64,000 nucleotides of DNA from Varibaculum vaginae (GTDB lineage: Bacteria > Actinomycetota > Actinomycetes > Actinomycetales > Actinomycetaceae). This document shows, piece after piece, positions 9,409-18,200 of this stretch (position 1 is the stretch's first letter; the number at the start of each line of letters is the position of its first letter). A model generated the notes under the pieces. It had not been told where the DNA came from. It ran no database searches and saw nothing but the letters and a program-made list of their open reading frames with translations. The position numbers were made by a program, and so were the translations under genes. The DNA lies in contig NZ_UWNY01000003.1 of the NCBI RefSeq assembly GCF_900604285.1, positions 85,539-149,538 on the forward strand, in the 5' to 3' direction.

Positions 9409-11280
9409 TTGGCGAAGAAAAAATATCACGCCGGACGTACACTGGCGGTTTTCCTGGTACTTGTACTGGCTCTTGCTGGAACCTTACTGGTAGGGGTGCT
9501 CACTAAGAAAGCAAAGCCTACCCCCTCTTTGGCTTTGGATTTGGAAGGCGGTACGCAGCTGATTCTTACTCCGAAAGGTAACGCAGCTTCGGGGGCGAAA
9601 CGTGCGGTTACTGCGGAAGATATAACGCAGGCAATCGAGGTAATTCGTCAGCGTATCGATGCCTCGGGGGTATCAGAGGCCGAGATTACCTCCCAGGGAA
9701 ACTCCAATATTCTAGTTGCATTGCCAGGTAACCCCTCGAAAGAAACTTTGGACTTGGTACGTCAGTCAGCCGAGTTGTATTTCCGTTCGGTACTGCGCTC
9801 TGCTCCAGGAGTTCCGCAATCGCTGATGGTACAGCAGGCGGAGCAGCAAAAATCGGGGAAGAAAGCATCTCCAAAGACGAATATCGACCCGCAGGCGTTC
9901 GCTAAGCAGATGGCTGATTTGAATCATGACGGCAAGATCAGCGATCAGCCGCTCAGCCAACCGCAAGATAACTCGGATGATGCTTGGATAACCGAAAAAG
10001 TTCTCGAGGAGTTCTACGCAAAAGATTGTCAGCAAAAGAGCTCCCGGGAAGGTGGCTCCTCGGGTGATGTCAAGAAACCCTTGGTGGCCTGTTCTAATGA
10101 AGGGCACGAAAAATACATTCTTTCTCCGGCGGAAGTCTCTGGGGCACGGATTTCTTCCGCAGAATCCGGGATGGGAACCGGCGCATCTGGACAATCCACG
10201 GGACAGTGGGTTGTCAACCTGGCTTTTGATAAACAGGGTGCCACTCAGTTTGGAAACACCACTACCCGGCTCTTCAAATTCCGGGATAAACCGGTCGCGG
10301 GTGAAAATGGTTTACCTCCGGGGCAGAAGAATGATAAAAACCGCTTCGCGATTGTACTCGATGGGCTGGTGGTATCGGCTCCGGGAGTAAACAATGCAAT
10401 CACTAATGGTAAGGCCGAAATCTCTGGCTCATTTACTCGTTCTTCCTCTACCGCTTTGGCTAACCAGTTAAAGTTTGGCTCTCTACCGCTTAACTTCGAT
10501 GTACAATCCGAGCAACAAGTATCGGCAACATTAGGCGCTGACCAGTTACGATATGGCGTTATTGCCGGTATTATCGGGTTGATTTTGGTAGTGTTCTACC
10601 TGATTTGGCAATACCGCGGACTAGCAGTCGTGGCAGTGGGCTCCCTGGTGAGTGCCGGGGTAATCCTGTATCTGGTATTGACTTTACTTTCCTGGTCGAT
10701 GGGTTACCGCCTCTCGCTAGCCGGCATTGCGGGCGTGATTGTCTCTATCGGGACTACCGCAGACTCCTTCATTATCTACTTCGAGAGGATTCGCGATGAG
10801 GTTCGTGATGGGAAAGCTCTCGCTAGTGCAGTGAGCGTAGGTTGGGATCGGGCAAAACGCACTATCGTTACCTCGGACTTGGTAAATGTACTGGCTGCCT
10901 GTGTTCTTTACTTCCTAGCGGTGGGCGGGGTGCAAGGTTTTGCTTTCACCCTAGGGGTCACCACTTTGATCGACCTGGCATTGATCTTCATCTTCACCCA
11001 CCCAATGATGGTCTGGCTGCTGCGCTTTAAGTTCTTCGGCGAAGGACATAAGCTTTCCGGTCTAGATCCAGAGCATCTGGGGGCGCAACGTGGAACCTAT
11101 CGGTATGTAGGTGCTGGTAAGGTGCGGAAAATTCGCTCTGTGTACAAAACTGCTTCCCAGGGAACCGCGGAACAGGCGGGGGATGACCACCTGGAGGCAA
11201 AATCAGATTCCAGCGAGGATGATGCTGTTTCAGAAGCGCTGGCGTCAGTATCTGGGACGGATCAGGAGGATGAAAAGTGA
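9409..11280 (+). CDS. secD: Protein translocase subunit SecD
   Basis: This 623-aa protein has one N-terminal membrane helix, the LDLEGGTQLIL motif, a large external P1 region, and five membrane helices (about residues 384-545) containing the RND-type GVIVSIGTTADSFIIYFERIRDE segment. SecDF uses the proton gradient to help pull exported proteins across the membrane. The external insertion between the P1 halves, about residues 140-260, is long and hydrophilic, as is common in actinobacteria. The start is TTG, and the gene overlaps secF by 4 bases (GTGA). Confidence 0.94.
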   Translation: MAKKKYHAGRTLAVFLVLVLALAGTLLVGVLTKKAKPTPSLALDLEGGTQLILTPKGNAASGAKRAVTAEDITQAIEVIRQRIDASGVSEAEITSQGNSNILVALPGNPSKETLDLVRQSAELYFRSVLRSAPGVPQSLMVQQAEQQKSGKKASPKTNIDPQAFAKQMADLNHDGKISDQPLSQPQDNSDDAWITEKVLEEFYAKDCQQKSSREGGSSGDVKKPLVACSNEGHEKYILSPAEVSGARISSAESGMGTGASGQSTGQWVVNLAFDKQGATQFGNTTTRLFKFRDKPVAGENGLPPGQKNDKNRFAIVLDGLVVSAPGVNNAITNGKAEISGSFTRSSSTALANQLKFGSLPLNFDVQSEQQVSATLGADQLRYGVIAGIIGLILVVFYLIWQYRGLAVVAVGSLVSAGVILYLVLTLLSWSMGYRLSLAGIAGVIVSIGTTADSFIIYFERIRDEVRDGKALASAVSVGWDRAKRTIVTSDLVNVLAACVLYFLAVGGVQGFAFTLGVTTLIDLALIFIFTHPMMVWLLRFKFFGEGHKLSGLDPEHLGAQRGTYRYVGAGKVRKIRSVYKTASQGTAEQAGDDHLEAKSDSSEDDAVSEALASVSGTDQEDEK

Positions 11281-12365
11281 GTTTCGCTAGTTGGGGCAAT
11301 GCCCTTTATTCCGGTCGCAAGTCCTATAAGTTCATTGATAACCGCAAGTACTTATTGATGGCTGGCGCCACGTTAATGTTGATTTCGGTATTAGCCATGT
11401 CAGTACTGGGATTAGAACGTTCGATTGACTTCAAGGGCGGAACAGAATTCACGATTTCTTCCGTCACCGGACGCGATCAGGCACCTGCCCGCAAGATCGT
11501 AAACACCAATCCTAAACTGAAAGGTTCTTCGGTCAACTCGGTGGGAGCCTCCTCGGTACGCGTACAATCGGTTTCCCTGGATACTAATGCGAAACGTCAG
11601 GTAGTCACGCAATTGGCAAAAGCCTATAACTTACCAGAGGCGAAAGTTGCGGCGACCACTATTGGCCCGTCTTGGGGTGCAGATGTGACTTTCAAAGCGC
11701 TACAGTCACTGGTGATTTTCTTCATTCTAGTGGCGCTGATGTTGTGGGCATATTTTAAAACCTGGACGATGGCATTTTCGGCATTGTTCGCGCTTTGCCA
11801 TGACGTGCTAATAACCGGCCTAGTTTTGGCGCTGACTCGGGTAGAGATTTCTCCGGCGACTATTATTGGGGTACTCACTATCTTGGGGTACTCCCTCTAT
11901 GACACGGTGGTGGTCTTTGACAAGGTGCGCGAACTCTCGGTTGATTTCGAACAACAAACTCGCTCAACCTACGGCGAGATTGTTAACCTGGCGATTAACC
12001 AGACCCTGGTGCGCTCAATTAACACCTCGGTAGTGGCTCTTTTGCCGGTTACCTCGATTTTGCTGATTTCCTGGATAACTCTGGGCGGCGGCACCTTGCG
12101 AGATATCTCGCTAGCGCTATTCGTGGGTATGATTGCGGGTACTCTATCCTCGATTTTGATTGCGCCCTCAATGCTGATGCTGTTGCGTTCTCGTACCGCA
12201 AAGATTTCAAGTCACACCCAAAAAGTTATGGAGCGCCGCGCGGGAGGTAGTGACCAAGTAGCGGGGAAGACCCCGGAGCTGTCCCGGGTTGCACAACCCC
12301 TTAAATCTGGACATCACCAGGGACAACAGGCACAACCTAAACGGACTCCTAGGAGCAAGCGATGA
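11277..12365 (+). CDS. secF: Protein translocase subunit SecF
   Basis: This 362-aa protein has the SecF pattern: an N-terminal helix, IDFKGGTEF, then membrane helices with the TILGYSLYDTVVVFDKVRE motif. It partners SecD in late protein translocation. The GTG start overlaps the secD stop, and the TGA overlaps the ATG of apt, so the three genes are translationally coupled. A ~60-residue basic, glutamine-rich cytosolic tail follows the last helix. Confidence 0.94.
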   Translation: MSFASWGNALYSGRKSYKFIDNRKYLLMAGATLMLISVLAMSVLGLERSIDFKGGTEFTISSVTGRDQAPARKIVNTNPKLKGSSVNSVGASSVRVQSVSLDTNAKRQVVTQLAKAYNLPEAKVAATTIGPSWGADVTFKALQSLVIFFILVALMLWAYFKTWTMAFSALFALCHDVLITGLVLALTRVEISPATIIGVLTILGYSLYDTVVVFDKVRELSVDFEQQTRSTYGEIVNLAINQTLVRSINTSVVALLPVTSILLISWITLGGGTLRDISLALFVGMIAGTLSSILIAPSMLMLLRSRTAKISSHTQKVMERRAGGSDQVAGKTPELSRVAQPLKSGHHQGQQAQPKRTPRSKR

Positions 12366-12901
12366 TAAATCCTAAACTTGCACCGCTCGGGAAAATTATT
12401 CGCGATAACCTGCGCGACGTACCGGATTTTCCCCAAAGTGGGGTACTATTCCGGGATATTTCCCCGTTACTGGCTAATGGGAAAGCTTTTTCCCAGTTGG
12501 TGAAGGGTTTGGCTGACTTTTATCGGGATCGAGTTGATTTGGTTGCCGGTCTAGAGTCTCGCGGTTTTCTGATTGCAGCTCCGGTAGCGGTTGAACTGGG
12601 ACTGGGCACCTTGATGATCCGTAAAGCCGGGAAACTTCCCGGTCCGGTAATTGGAATTGACTACGGGCTTGAGTACGGGAAATCCCGGATGGAACTACAG
12701 CCGGATTCGATTGCCAAGGGCGCGCGGGTTTTGGTACTGGACGACGTGTTAGCTACCGGGGGTACTGTCAATGCTTCGGCAGCGTTAATTAAACGCGCGG
12801 GCGCCATAGTGGAATCAGTGTGTGTCCTTATGGAATTACAAGAACTAGATGGGCGCGCTCATATTGGCGACATCGAGTGTGAAGCTTTGACTGAGATCTA
12901 A
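12362..12901 (+). CDS. apt: Adenine phosphoribosyltransferase
   Basis: This 179-aa protein has the PRPP-binding motif VLVLDDVLATGGT at 123-135 and the PQSGVLFRDISPLL N-terminal signature of APRTs. It makes AMP from adenine and PRPP in purine salvage. Its ATG overlaps the secF stop (ATGA). The secF-apt-rsh order is common in actinobacteria. Confidence 0.93.
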   Translation: MINPKLAPLGKIIRDNLRDVPDFPQSGVLFRDISPLLANGKAFSQLVKGLADFYRDRVDLVAGLESRGFLIAAPVAVELGLGTLMIRKAGKLPGPVIGIDYGLEYGKSRMELQPDSIAKGARVLVLDDVLATGGTVNASAALIKRAGAIVESVCVLMELQELDGRAHIGDIECEALTEI

Positions 12902-12950
12902 CCTATTTGAGTACCGTTAGTTAGGGCTAATGCTATTTCTAGCTGGAAAC

Positions 12951-12980
12951 TTGGGGAAATGATTGGTGGATCACTAAACT
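12951..12980 (+). promoter_or_regulatory. Putative promoter for rsh, implying a leaderless mRNA
   Basis: A -35-like TTGGGG (12951-12956) and a -10-like TAAACT (12975-12980) are separated by 18 bases. The -10 ends 6 bases before the rsh ATG at 12987, so transcription would begin at or next to the A of the start codon. There is no Shine-Dalgarno sequence in between. Leaderless mRNAs are common in actinobacteria, but this call rests on motif and spacing only. Confidence 0.45.
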
Positions 12981-12986
12981 AGAGTC

Positions 12987-15293
12987 ATGAGTTCTATCAC
13001 TCCCGATGAGGGCACTAATGCGGTTCCGTCCTCCCGGGTGCGTGCGTCCTTAGCCTGGTTAACGGGGCGTTCTAAGAATATTGATCCCCATATTCAGGCT
13101 CTGGTACGGGCGCTTAGAGCTAATCACCCTAAAGCGGATATTTCGCTGATTGAGCGTGCATATCAGACTGCCTCGCGCTGCCATGAGGGTCAGTTTCGCA
13201 AATCTGGGGAGCCCTATATTACCCACCCGGTAGCGGTGGCCACTATCCTGGCGGAAATTGGGATGACCAGCACTACCTTAGCGGCGGCACTACTCCATGA
13301 CACGGTGGAAGACACTGACTATACCCTCGAACAGCTGACTGCAGATTTCGGGGAAGAAATCGCGCTACTGGTAGATGGGGTAACTAAACTGGATAAAGTT
13401 ACCTATGGGCAGGCAGCTCAGTCTGAGACCGTACGCAAAATGATTATCTCCATGTCCCGGGATATTCGGGTGTTGGTAATAAAACTTGGAGACCGCCTTC
13501 ATAATGCTCGTACCTGGAAATATGTTTCCCCTAAATCGGCGCAAAATAAGGCACGCGAAACCCTGGAAATTTTTGCCCCTCTAGCGCATCGCTTAGGGAT
13601 GAATACTATTAAGTGGGAACTTGAAGATCTAGCTTTTAAAACTCTTTACCCGGATTTGTATGAGGAAATCGATAACTTAGTGCATGAACGAGCTCCGGAG
13701 CGCGAAAAATACCTGCGGGAAGTTATCGATATAATTAAAGAAGATTTACGGGTAAATAAGATTGCCGGAGAAGTTACCGGACGTCCGAAACATCACTACT
13801 CGATATACCAAAAGATGATTGTACGAGGGCGCGATTTTGATGATATTTATGACCTGGTTGGGGTGCGGGTACTGGTAGAAAGTGTTCGGGACTGTTATGC
13901 GGTTCTGGGAGAAATGCATGCGCGTTGGAATCCGATTCCCGGGCGTTTCAAGGATTATATTGCAATGCCCAAATTCAACCTTTACCAGTCTCTACATACT
14001 ACGGTGGTTGGGCCGGGTGGTAAACCGGTAGAAATCCAGATTCGTACCCGCGAAATGCACCGCCGTGCCGAGTATGGTATCGCTGCTCACTGGCGCTATA
14101 AGGAAGACCCTAATGCGAAATCTGCCGGTGACAATAAAACCGTATTGGCGGATAGTGACGAAATGGGTTGGTTGCGCCAACTGGTGGATTGGCAAAAAGA
14201 AACCAAGGATCCCGGCGAATTTTTAGATTCGCTGCGCTATGAGATGTCGGGTTCCCGGGTATATGTGTTTACCCCGGCAGGCGAAGTTAAAGATCTCCCG
14301 GCGGGATCCACTCCAGTTGATTTTGCCTATGCGGTTCATACCGAGGTTGGTAACCGTACGGTGGGAGCCAAAGTTGGCGGCAAACTGGTTCCTTTAGATA
14401 CGCAACTGGAAAATGGGGACAGCGTAGAGGTATTAACTTCCCGCTCCCCTAATTCGGGGCCTTCCCGCGATTGGCTAAAGTTTGTAGCGAGTCCCCGGGC
14501 TCGTAACAAGATTAAGGCCTGGTTCTCGAAAGAACGACGCGAAGAAGCGATAGAGGCTGGGCAAGACCTGATTTCTAGCTTTATGCGTAAACAGAACCTA
14601 CCATTGCAGCGGCTAATGAGCCATGACACCATGACGGCCTTAGCTTCCGGGATGGGTTATACCGATATTTCTGCTCTCTACGCGGCAGTGGGATCTCATC
14701 ATGTTTCTGCTGCCAATGTCGTAGACAAGCTAATGGAAAGCGCCGGGGGAGAGGACGGAGCTGAAGAAACTCTATCCGAAGCGGTACTTCCTGAGCAGGT
14801 TGAATCCCGTCCATTCGGCGGAAGCGAAGGTACCGGTATTCAGGTGGAAGGGATGAAGCAAGGGGAAATCTGGACGAAGATTGCCCGCTGTTGCAACCCC
14901 CTCCCCGGAGATAAAATTGTAGGTTTCGTTACTCGTGGACACGGGGTTTCTGTGCATCGCCCGGAGTGTTCTAACGCCCAAAACTTAATGTCGCATCCCG
15001 AGCGGGTGGTGCAAGTTTCGTGGGCAGCACATCCCACCGCTAAATTCCAGGTAGAAATCGAGATTCAGGCGCTAGACCGCGAGGGCTTGATTAACGATGT
15101 TACCAAGGTGCTTTCTGATTACCGCGCCAATATTTTGGCTGCCTCTATGAACACTTCCTCGGATCGAGTTGCCAGTTCCCGCTACACTTTTGAGGTAGCA
15201 GATTCTCGTTATTTACACACCATTTTGAGCGATATACGCAAGGTTCCGGGAGTGTTTTCGGCTAATCGCACCACACGTACTTTACGAAAATAA
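12987..15293 (+). CDS. rsh: Bifunctional (p)ppGpp synthetase/hydrolase, RelA/SpoT homologue
   Basis: This 768-aa long-type RSH protein has, in order, an HD hydrolase domain (HD at 104-105 in LLHDTVEDT), a RelA synthetase domain (about 245-370, with GRFKDYIAMPKFNLYQSLHT), a TGS domain (RVYVFTPAGEVKDLP), a zinc-finger-like region with CCNPLPGD, and a C-terminal ACT domain. It makes and degrades the stringent alarmone. The intact HD motif suggests that hydrolase activity is kept. The gene overlaps the convergent gene on the minus strand by 12 bases. No ribosome site precedes the ATG. Confidence 0.93.
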   Translation: MSSITPDEGTNAVPSSRVRASLAWLTGRSKNIDPHIQALVRALRANHPKADISLIERAYQTASRCHEGQFRKSGEPYITHPVAVATILAEIGMTSTTLAAALLHDTVEDTDYTLEQLTADFGEEIALLVDGVTKLDKVTYGQAAQSETVRKMIISMSRDIRVLVIKLGDRLHNARTWKYVSPKSAQNKARETLEIFAPLAHRLGMNTIKWELEDLAFKTLYPDLYEEIDNLVHERAPEREKYLREVIDIIKEDLRVNKIAGEVTGRPKHHYSIYQKMIVRGRDFDDIYDLVGVRVLVESVRDCYAVLGEMHARWNPIPGRFKDYIAMPKFNLYQSLHTTVVGPGGKPVEIQIRTREMHRRAEYGIAAHWRYKEDPNAKSAGDNKTVLADSDEMGWLRQLVDWQKETKDPGEFLDSLRYEMSGSRVYVFTPAGEVKDLPAGSTPVDFAYAVHTEVGNRTVGAKVGGKLVPLDTQLENGDSVEVLTSRSPNSGPSRDWLKFVASPRARNKIKAWFSKERREEAIEAGQDLISSFMRKQNLPLQRLMSHDTMTALASGMGYTDISALYAAVGSHHVSAANVVDKLMESAGGEDGAEETLSEAVLPEQVESRPFGGSEGTGIQVEGMKQGEIWTKIARCCNPLPGDKIVGFVTRGHGVSVHRPECSNAQNLMSHPERVVQVSWAAHPTAKFQVEIEIQALDREGLINDVTKVLSDYRANILAASMNTSSDRVASSRYTFEVADSRYLHTILSDIRKVPGVFSANRTTRTLRK

Positions 15294-15851
15294 GCGGTTA
15301 GCCAAAGTAAGGAGGTGATTCGGGTTCCAACTTTCACTTCCGGGAAGGTTAGGGTGGTCTTTACAAAAGTGCAGGGTCGCCCAGGGACTAAGCAGCTTAA
15401 CTTTTCCTATACTTAGGAAGTCCGTCTGGTTAACTCCCTCTGTTTTTTCGTTAGAGGAAATGGCAAGGTGGTTACTTTCCCGCTTGGATCCCAGAGCTTT
15501 GATTCCCTGTTCGGTTAACATGCGTCTAGCGGAAATATCGAGGTGAATCCAAAAGCGGGAATCTGCTGCGCGCAGAGGGCGGCGTGCGCTCGCTATATAC
15601 AGGGTTTCGGGAGGGATTGTCTGCCCTGCCCACACCCAAGCGGCGGAATTCCCGGTTAAGAAACAACCCTTGGGTACGAGGGGAGATAGGAAGAGGGCGC
15701 GGCCATAGATTGAGGATAAGGTTACTGGCTCGGCAATTAACTCGGCGTTAGTGTCCCGCCAACAGGTAAAGCGGTTTACGCGAGTGAGGGTGGAACGCGC
15801 TGAACCGTGCAAAATTTGGTTTTCTAGGGCGTCGACCAGTATTGTCTCCAT
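15282..15851 (-). CDS. Hypothetical protein, weakly AbiEi-antitoxin-like
   Basis: This 189-aa protein has no motif I can assign firmly. The stretch FLTGNSAAWVWAGQTIPPE followed by a basic segment (ASARRPLRAAD) resembles the C-terminal region of actinobacterial proteins annotated as AbiEi/type IV antitoxin-like, in which a G-SAAWLHG motif is followed by short beta strands and arginines. No AbiEii-type nucleotidyltransferase toxin is next to it, so a toxin-antitoxin role is not supported here. Its 3' end overlaps the rsh stop by 12 bases. Start by ATG at 15851. Confidence 0.55.
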   Translation of the reverse strand: METILVDALENQILHGSARSTLTRVNRFTCWRDTNAELIAEPVTLSSIYGRALFLSPLVPKGCFLTGNSAAWVWAGQTIPPETLYIASARRPLRAADSRFWIHLDISARRMLTEQGIKALGSKRESNHLAISSNEKTEGVNQTDFLSIGKVKLLSPWATLHFCKDHPNLPGSESWNPNHLLTLANRLFS

Positions 15852-15940
15852 TCCCTAAGCCTGCAGCTCACAGGAGACAGAGGAAAAACCAAAAAAATCC
15901 CGCAAGGAAAATTGGTAACTGCTTGAACTGTGGAAAACGA

Positions 15941-16696
15941 TTATCCCTGATAGCGTGCTTGGGCTAAGAAGGGGTTATGGGCTTTTTCCAACCCAAATAC
16001 TGTAGCCGGGCCGTGTCCGGGAAGTAGTAGAGTGTCGGGGTTAATTACATTTTGCAAGGTTCGTAAAGTGTGCAGCATCTGTTGGGAATCGCCACCGGGA
16101 AGATCAGTGCGGCCAACCGAGCCCGCGAAGATTACATCTCCCGACAAAGCCAGGTGTTGAACAGTATCTTTTCCTTGTCCAGATTCGATCAGCCACTGAT
16201 CCCAAATCGTTTGCGCCTCTGCTGCCTGATTTCCGTCGAGCTTTTCTGCTTCAAAAAGAAACAGGGTAGAACCCTCGGTATGTCCTGGAGCGGGTACTGC
16301 TCGCATAAAAATTCCGGGCGCGATTTCTAAGCCTTCACTGGTAGCTTTACTCGGTAACTCTTGCAGGTTTTCCGGTTCCTTCCAGGGGGTAAGAGATAGT
16401 TCATGTTCCGCACGTTCGCGAGGATCCAGCTTATTAGGGTGAAAACGGTATTCATCAGGGGCAGGAATATAGACTGGAGCCTTTCCTGCTACTGCGTGTG
16501 CATCCCAGATATGGTCAGCGTGACCGTGGGTACAAAGCACCGCCGCTACTGTCACTTCTAAGCGTGATAGCTCCTGTTCTATTTGCTCCAATGCTCCGTG
16601 GCCGGGATCTACTATCAGCGCCTGGGTACTGCCTTCAGCTAAAAGCAGATAGGGATTTTCCGAATAAAAAGGGGCATAAAACTTTTCAATCCTCAT
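15941..16696 (-). CDS. Metallo-beta-lactamase-fold hydrolase (glyoxalase II-like)
   Basis: This 251-aa protein has the zinc-binding motif THGHADHIWDAH (H57, H59, D61, H62), a later PGHTEGS, the LSGDVIFAGSVGRTDLPGGD segment and the final LLPGHG. This is the layout of glyoxalase II-like MBL proteins that hydrolyse thioesters such as S-lactoylglutathione or its analogues. Actinobacteria use other thiols, so the natural substrate is not known. It is transcribed away from the DUF349 gene. Confidence 0.88.
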   Translation of the reverse strand: MRIEKFYAPFYSENPYLLLAEGSTQALIVDPGHGALEQIEQELSRLEVTVAAVLCTHGHADHIWDAHAVAGKAPVYIPAPDEYRFHPNKLDPRERAEHELSLTPWKEPENLQELPSKATSEGLEIAPGIFMRAVPAPGHTEGSTLFLFEAEKLDGNQAAEAQTIWDQWLIESGQGKDTVQHLALSGDVIFAGSVGRTDLPGGDSQQMLHTLRTLQNVINPDTLLLPGHGPATVFGLEKAHNPFLAQARYQG

Positions 16697-16722
16697 AAAT
16701 CCATCTTAAAGTATGTGCGCCC

Positions 16723-16751
16723 TTGGTGCTTTAGGTGCTCTAGTGCATAAT
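16723..16751 (+). promoter_or_regulatory. Putative sigma-A-type promoter upstream of the DUF349 gene
   Basis: TTGGTG (16723-16728) and CATAAT (16746-16751) are separated by exactly 17 bases. This is a good match to the vegetative consensus and predicts a leader of about 70 bases before the GTG at 16827. The divergent MBL gene begins only 27 bases away on the other strand. Confidence 0.5.
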
Positions 16752-16826
16752 ATGGTTAGGGAGCAACCAGCTCCGCGCGCAAGCGGCTAAACCTAGCCGC
16801 CCTCGACTGATTTAAGGAAAAAATTA

Positions 16827-18167
16827 GTGACTGAACAGCCTGATATCGCTCCGAAGCCCAAAGCCGTGCCGACCCCGGGGAAGATTCACCTACCTCGGGA
16901 AAATAAATCGGTAACGCCGATAAAAACCCCTGACTTTTCCGCAGCGCTGCCCTTCGGGCGTGTTGACGATGAAGGGCGCGTGTGGGTTAAGGACGGAGAA
17001 GAAGAACGCCAGATTGGACAGTTCCCCGCAGAGATACCCGCCAATCCGTTAAATATTTATGTGCGGCGTTACCTGGATTTAGCTGCCCAAATATCGTTGT
17101 TTGCCGAGCGGCTACCTAAACTTGCTGAGCGTGAAATAGATCAGACTATGAAGTCCTTGCGTGAGCAGGTCAGCCAGCCGGCAGCGGTGGGTGACCTTCC
17201 GGCTCTACGCGATAAAGTTGCTCAGCTACAAGAAAAAGCAGATAAACGCAAAGAAGAGGCAGCGACGCAGCGGGCAGAAGCGAAAGAAGAGTCCCGTAAG
17301 AACCGTGAAAGAGTAGTAACTAGAGCCGAGGAAATCGCCGGACAAGACTCTGCTCGCACCCAGTGGAAACAATCTGGGCAAGAACTACGAGATTTGTTAG
17401 ATGAGTGGAAACGGCTGCAACAGGCCGGGCCGCGGATTGAACGCGCAATTGAAGATGAACTGTGGAAGCGTTTCGCGGCGGCTCGTTCAGCTTTTGACAA
17501 GAAACGGCGGGTTTTCTTTAACGAACTAGACGCTGCCCAAGCCCAGGCCAAAGCGGTAAAAGAAAAACTCATTACCGAGGCCGAAGCGCTTTCTAGCTCT
17601 ACTAATTGGGGGGAAACTTCCCGCGCGTACCGCGAATTGATGCAGCGCTGGAAGGACGCTGGCAGGGCTTCGCGCCGCGAGGATGACGCCCTCTGGCAGC
17701 GTTTCCATCGCGCGCAGCAAAAATTCTTCGATGCTCGTAACGCTGAAAACGAAGCGGTGAGCGCCCTCGAAACTGAGAATCTGCAGAAAAAAGAAGCCAT
17801 TTTGGTAAAAGCGGAGGCTCTTAAAGAGCTCACTGATGTGGAAGAACTAAAAGCGAAGTTGCGTCCGCTGCAAGAAAAATGGGACGAGATTGGGCATGTG
17901 CCCCGCGCGGATATTGATCGTGTGGAGCGGCGGATGCGAGCGGTAGAGGATCATTTGCGCGGTCTGGAAGAAGAAATTTGGCGTAAATCCAATCCTGAAA
18001 CTAAGGCACGCGCCGAAGGTATGGCCGGGCAATTGGTAGCGCTGATTGAACAGATCAAGGCAGAGATTACCCAGGCTGAAGCGGATGGGGAAACCCAAAA
18101 AGCAGCGGAACTGAAAGAGTCGTTAAAAGCCCGTGAGGCTTGGCTAAAACAAGTAGAGTCCATTTAA
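16827..18167 (+). CDS. DUF349 repeat protein
   Basis: This 446-aa highly charged, mostly helical protein contains repeated DUF349 units, recognisable by phrases such as WKRLQQAGP, YRELMQRWKDAGRASRREDDALWQRF and LQEKWDEIGHVPRADIDRVERRMRAVE. Each unit is about 70 residues of antiparallel helix. Coiled coil is expected through residues 100-440. DUF349 proteins are widespread in actinobacteria and their function is not established. The start is GTG with AAGGA upstream. The N-terminal ~45 residues are proline-rich and probably disordered. Confidence 0.88.
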   Translation: MTEQPDIAPKPKAVPTPGKIHLPRENKSVTPIKTPDFSAALPFGRVDDEGRVWVKDGEEERQIGQFPAEIPANPLNIYVRRYLDLAAQISLFAERLPKLAEREIDQTMKSLREQVSQPAAVGDLPALRDKVAQLQEKADKRKEEAATQRAEAKEESRKNRERVVTRAEEIAGQDSARTQWKQSGQELRDLLDEWKRLQQAGPRIERAIEDELWKRFAAARSAFDKKRRVFFNELDAAQAQAKAVKEKLITEAEALSSSTNWGETSRAYRELMQRWKDAGRASRREDDALWQRFHRAQQKFFDARNAENEAVSALETENLQKKEAILVKAEALKELTDVEELKAKLRPLQEKWDEIGHVPRADIDRVERRMRAVEDHLRGLEEEIWRKSNPETKARAEGMAGQLVALIEQIKAEITQAEADGETQKAAELKESLKAREAWLKQVESI

Positions 18168-18200
18168 AAGCTGTTAACGTTAACCAAAAAGAGGTTTGTG

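Noticed and set aside
17222..17833. 203-codon open frame on the minus strand, rich in Ser and Arg
   Set aside because: It lies wholly inside the DUF349 gene, whose coiled-coil codon pattern leaves the opposite strand open; no ribosome site and no domain.
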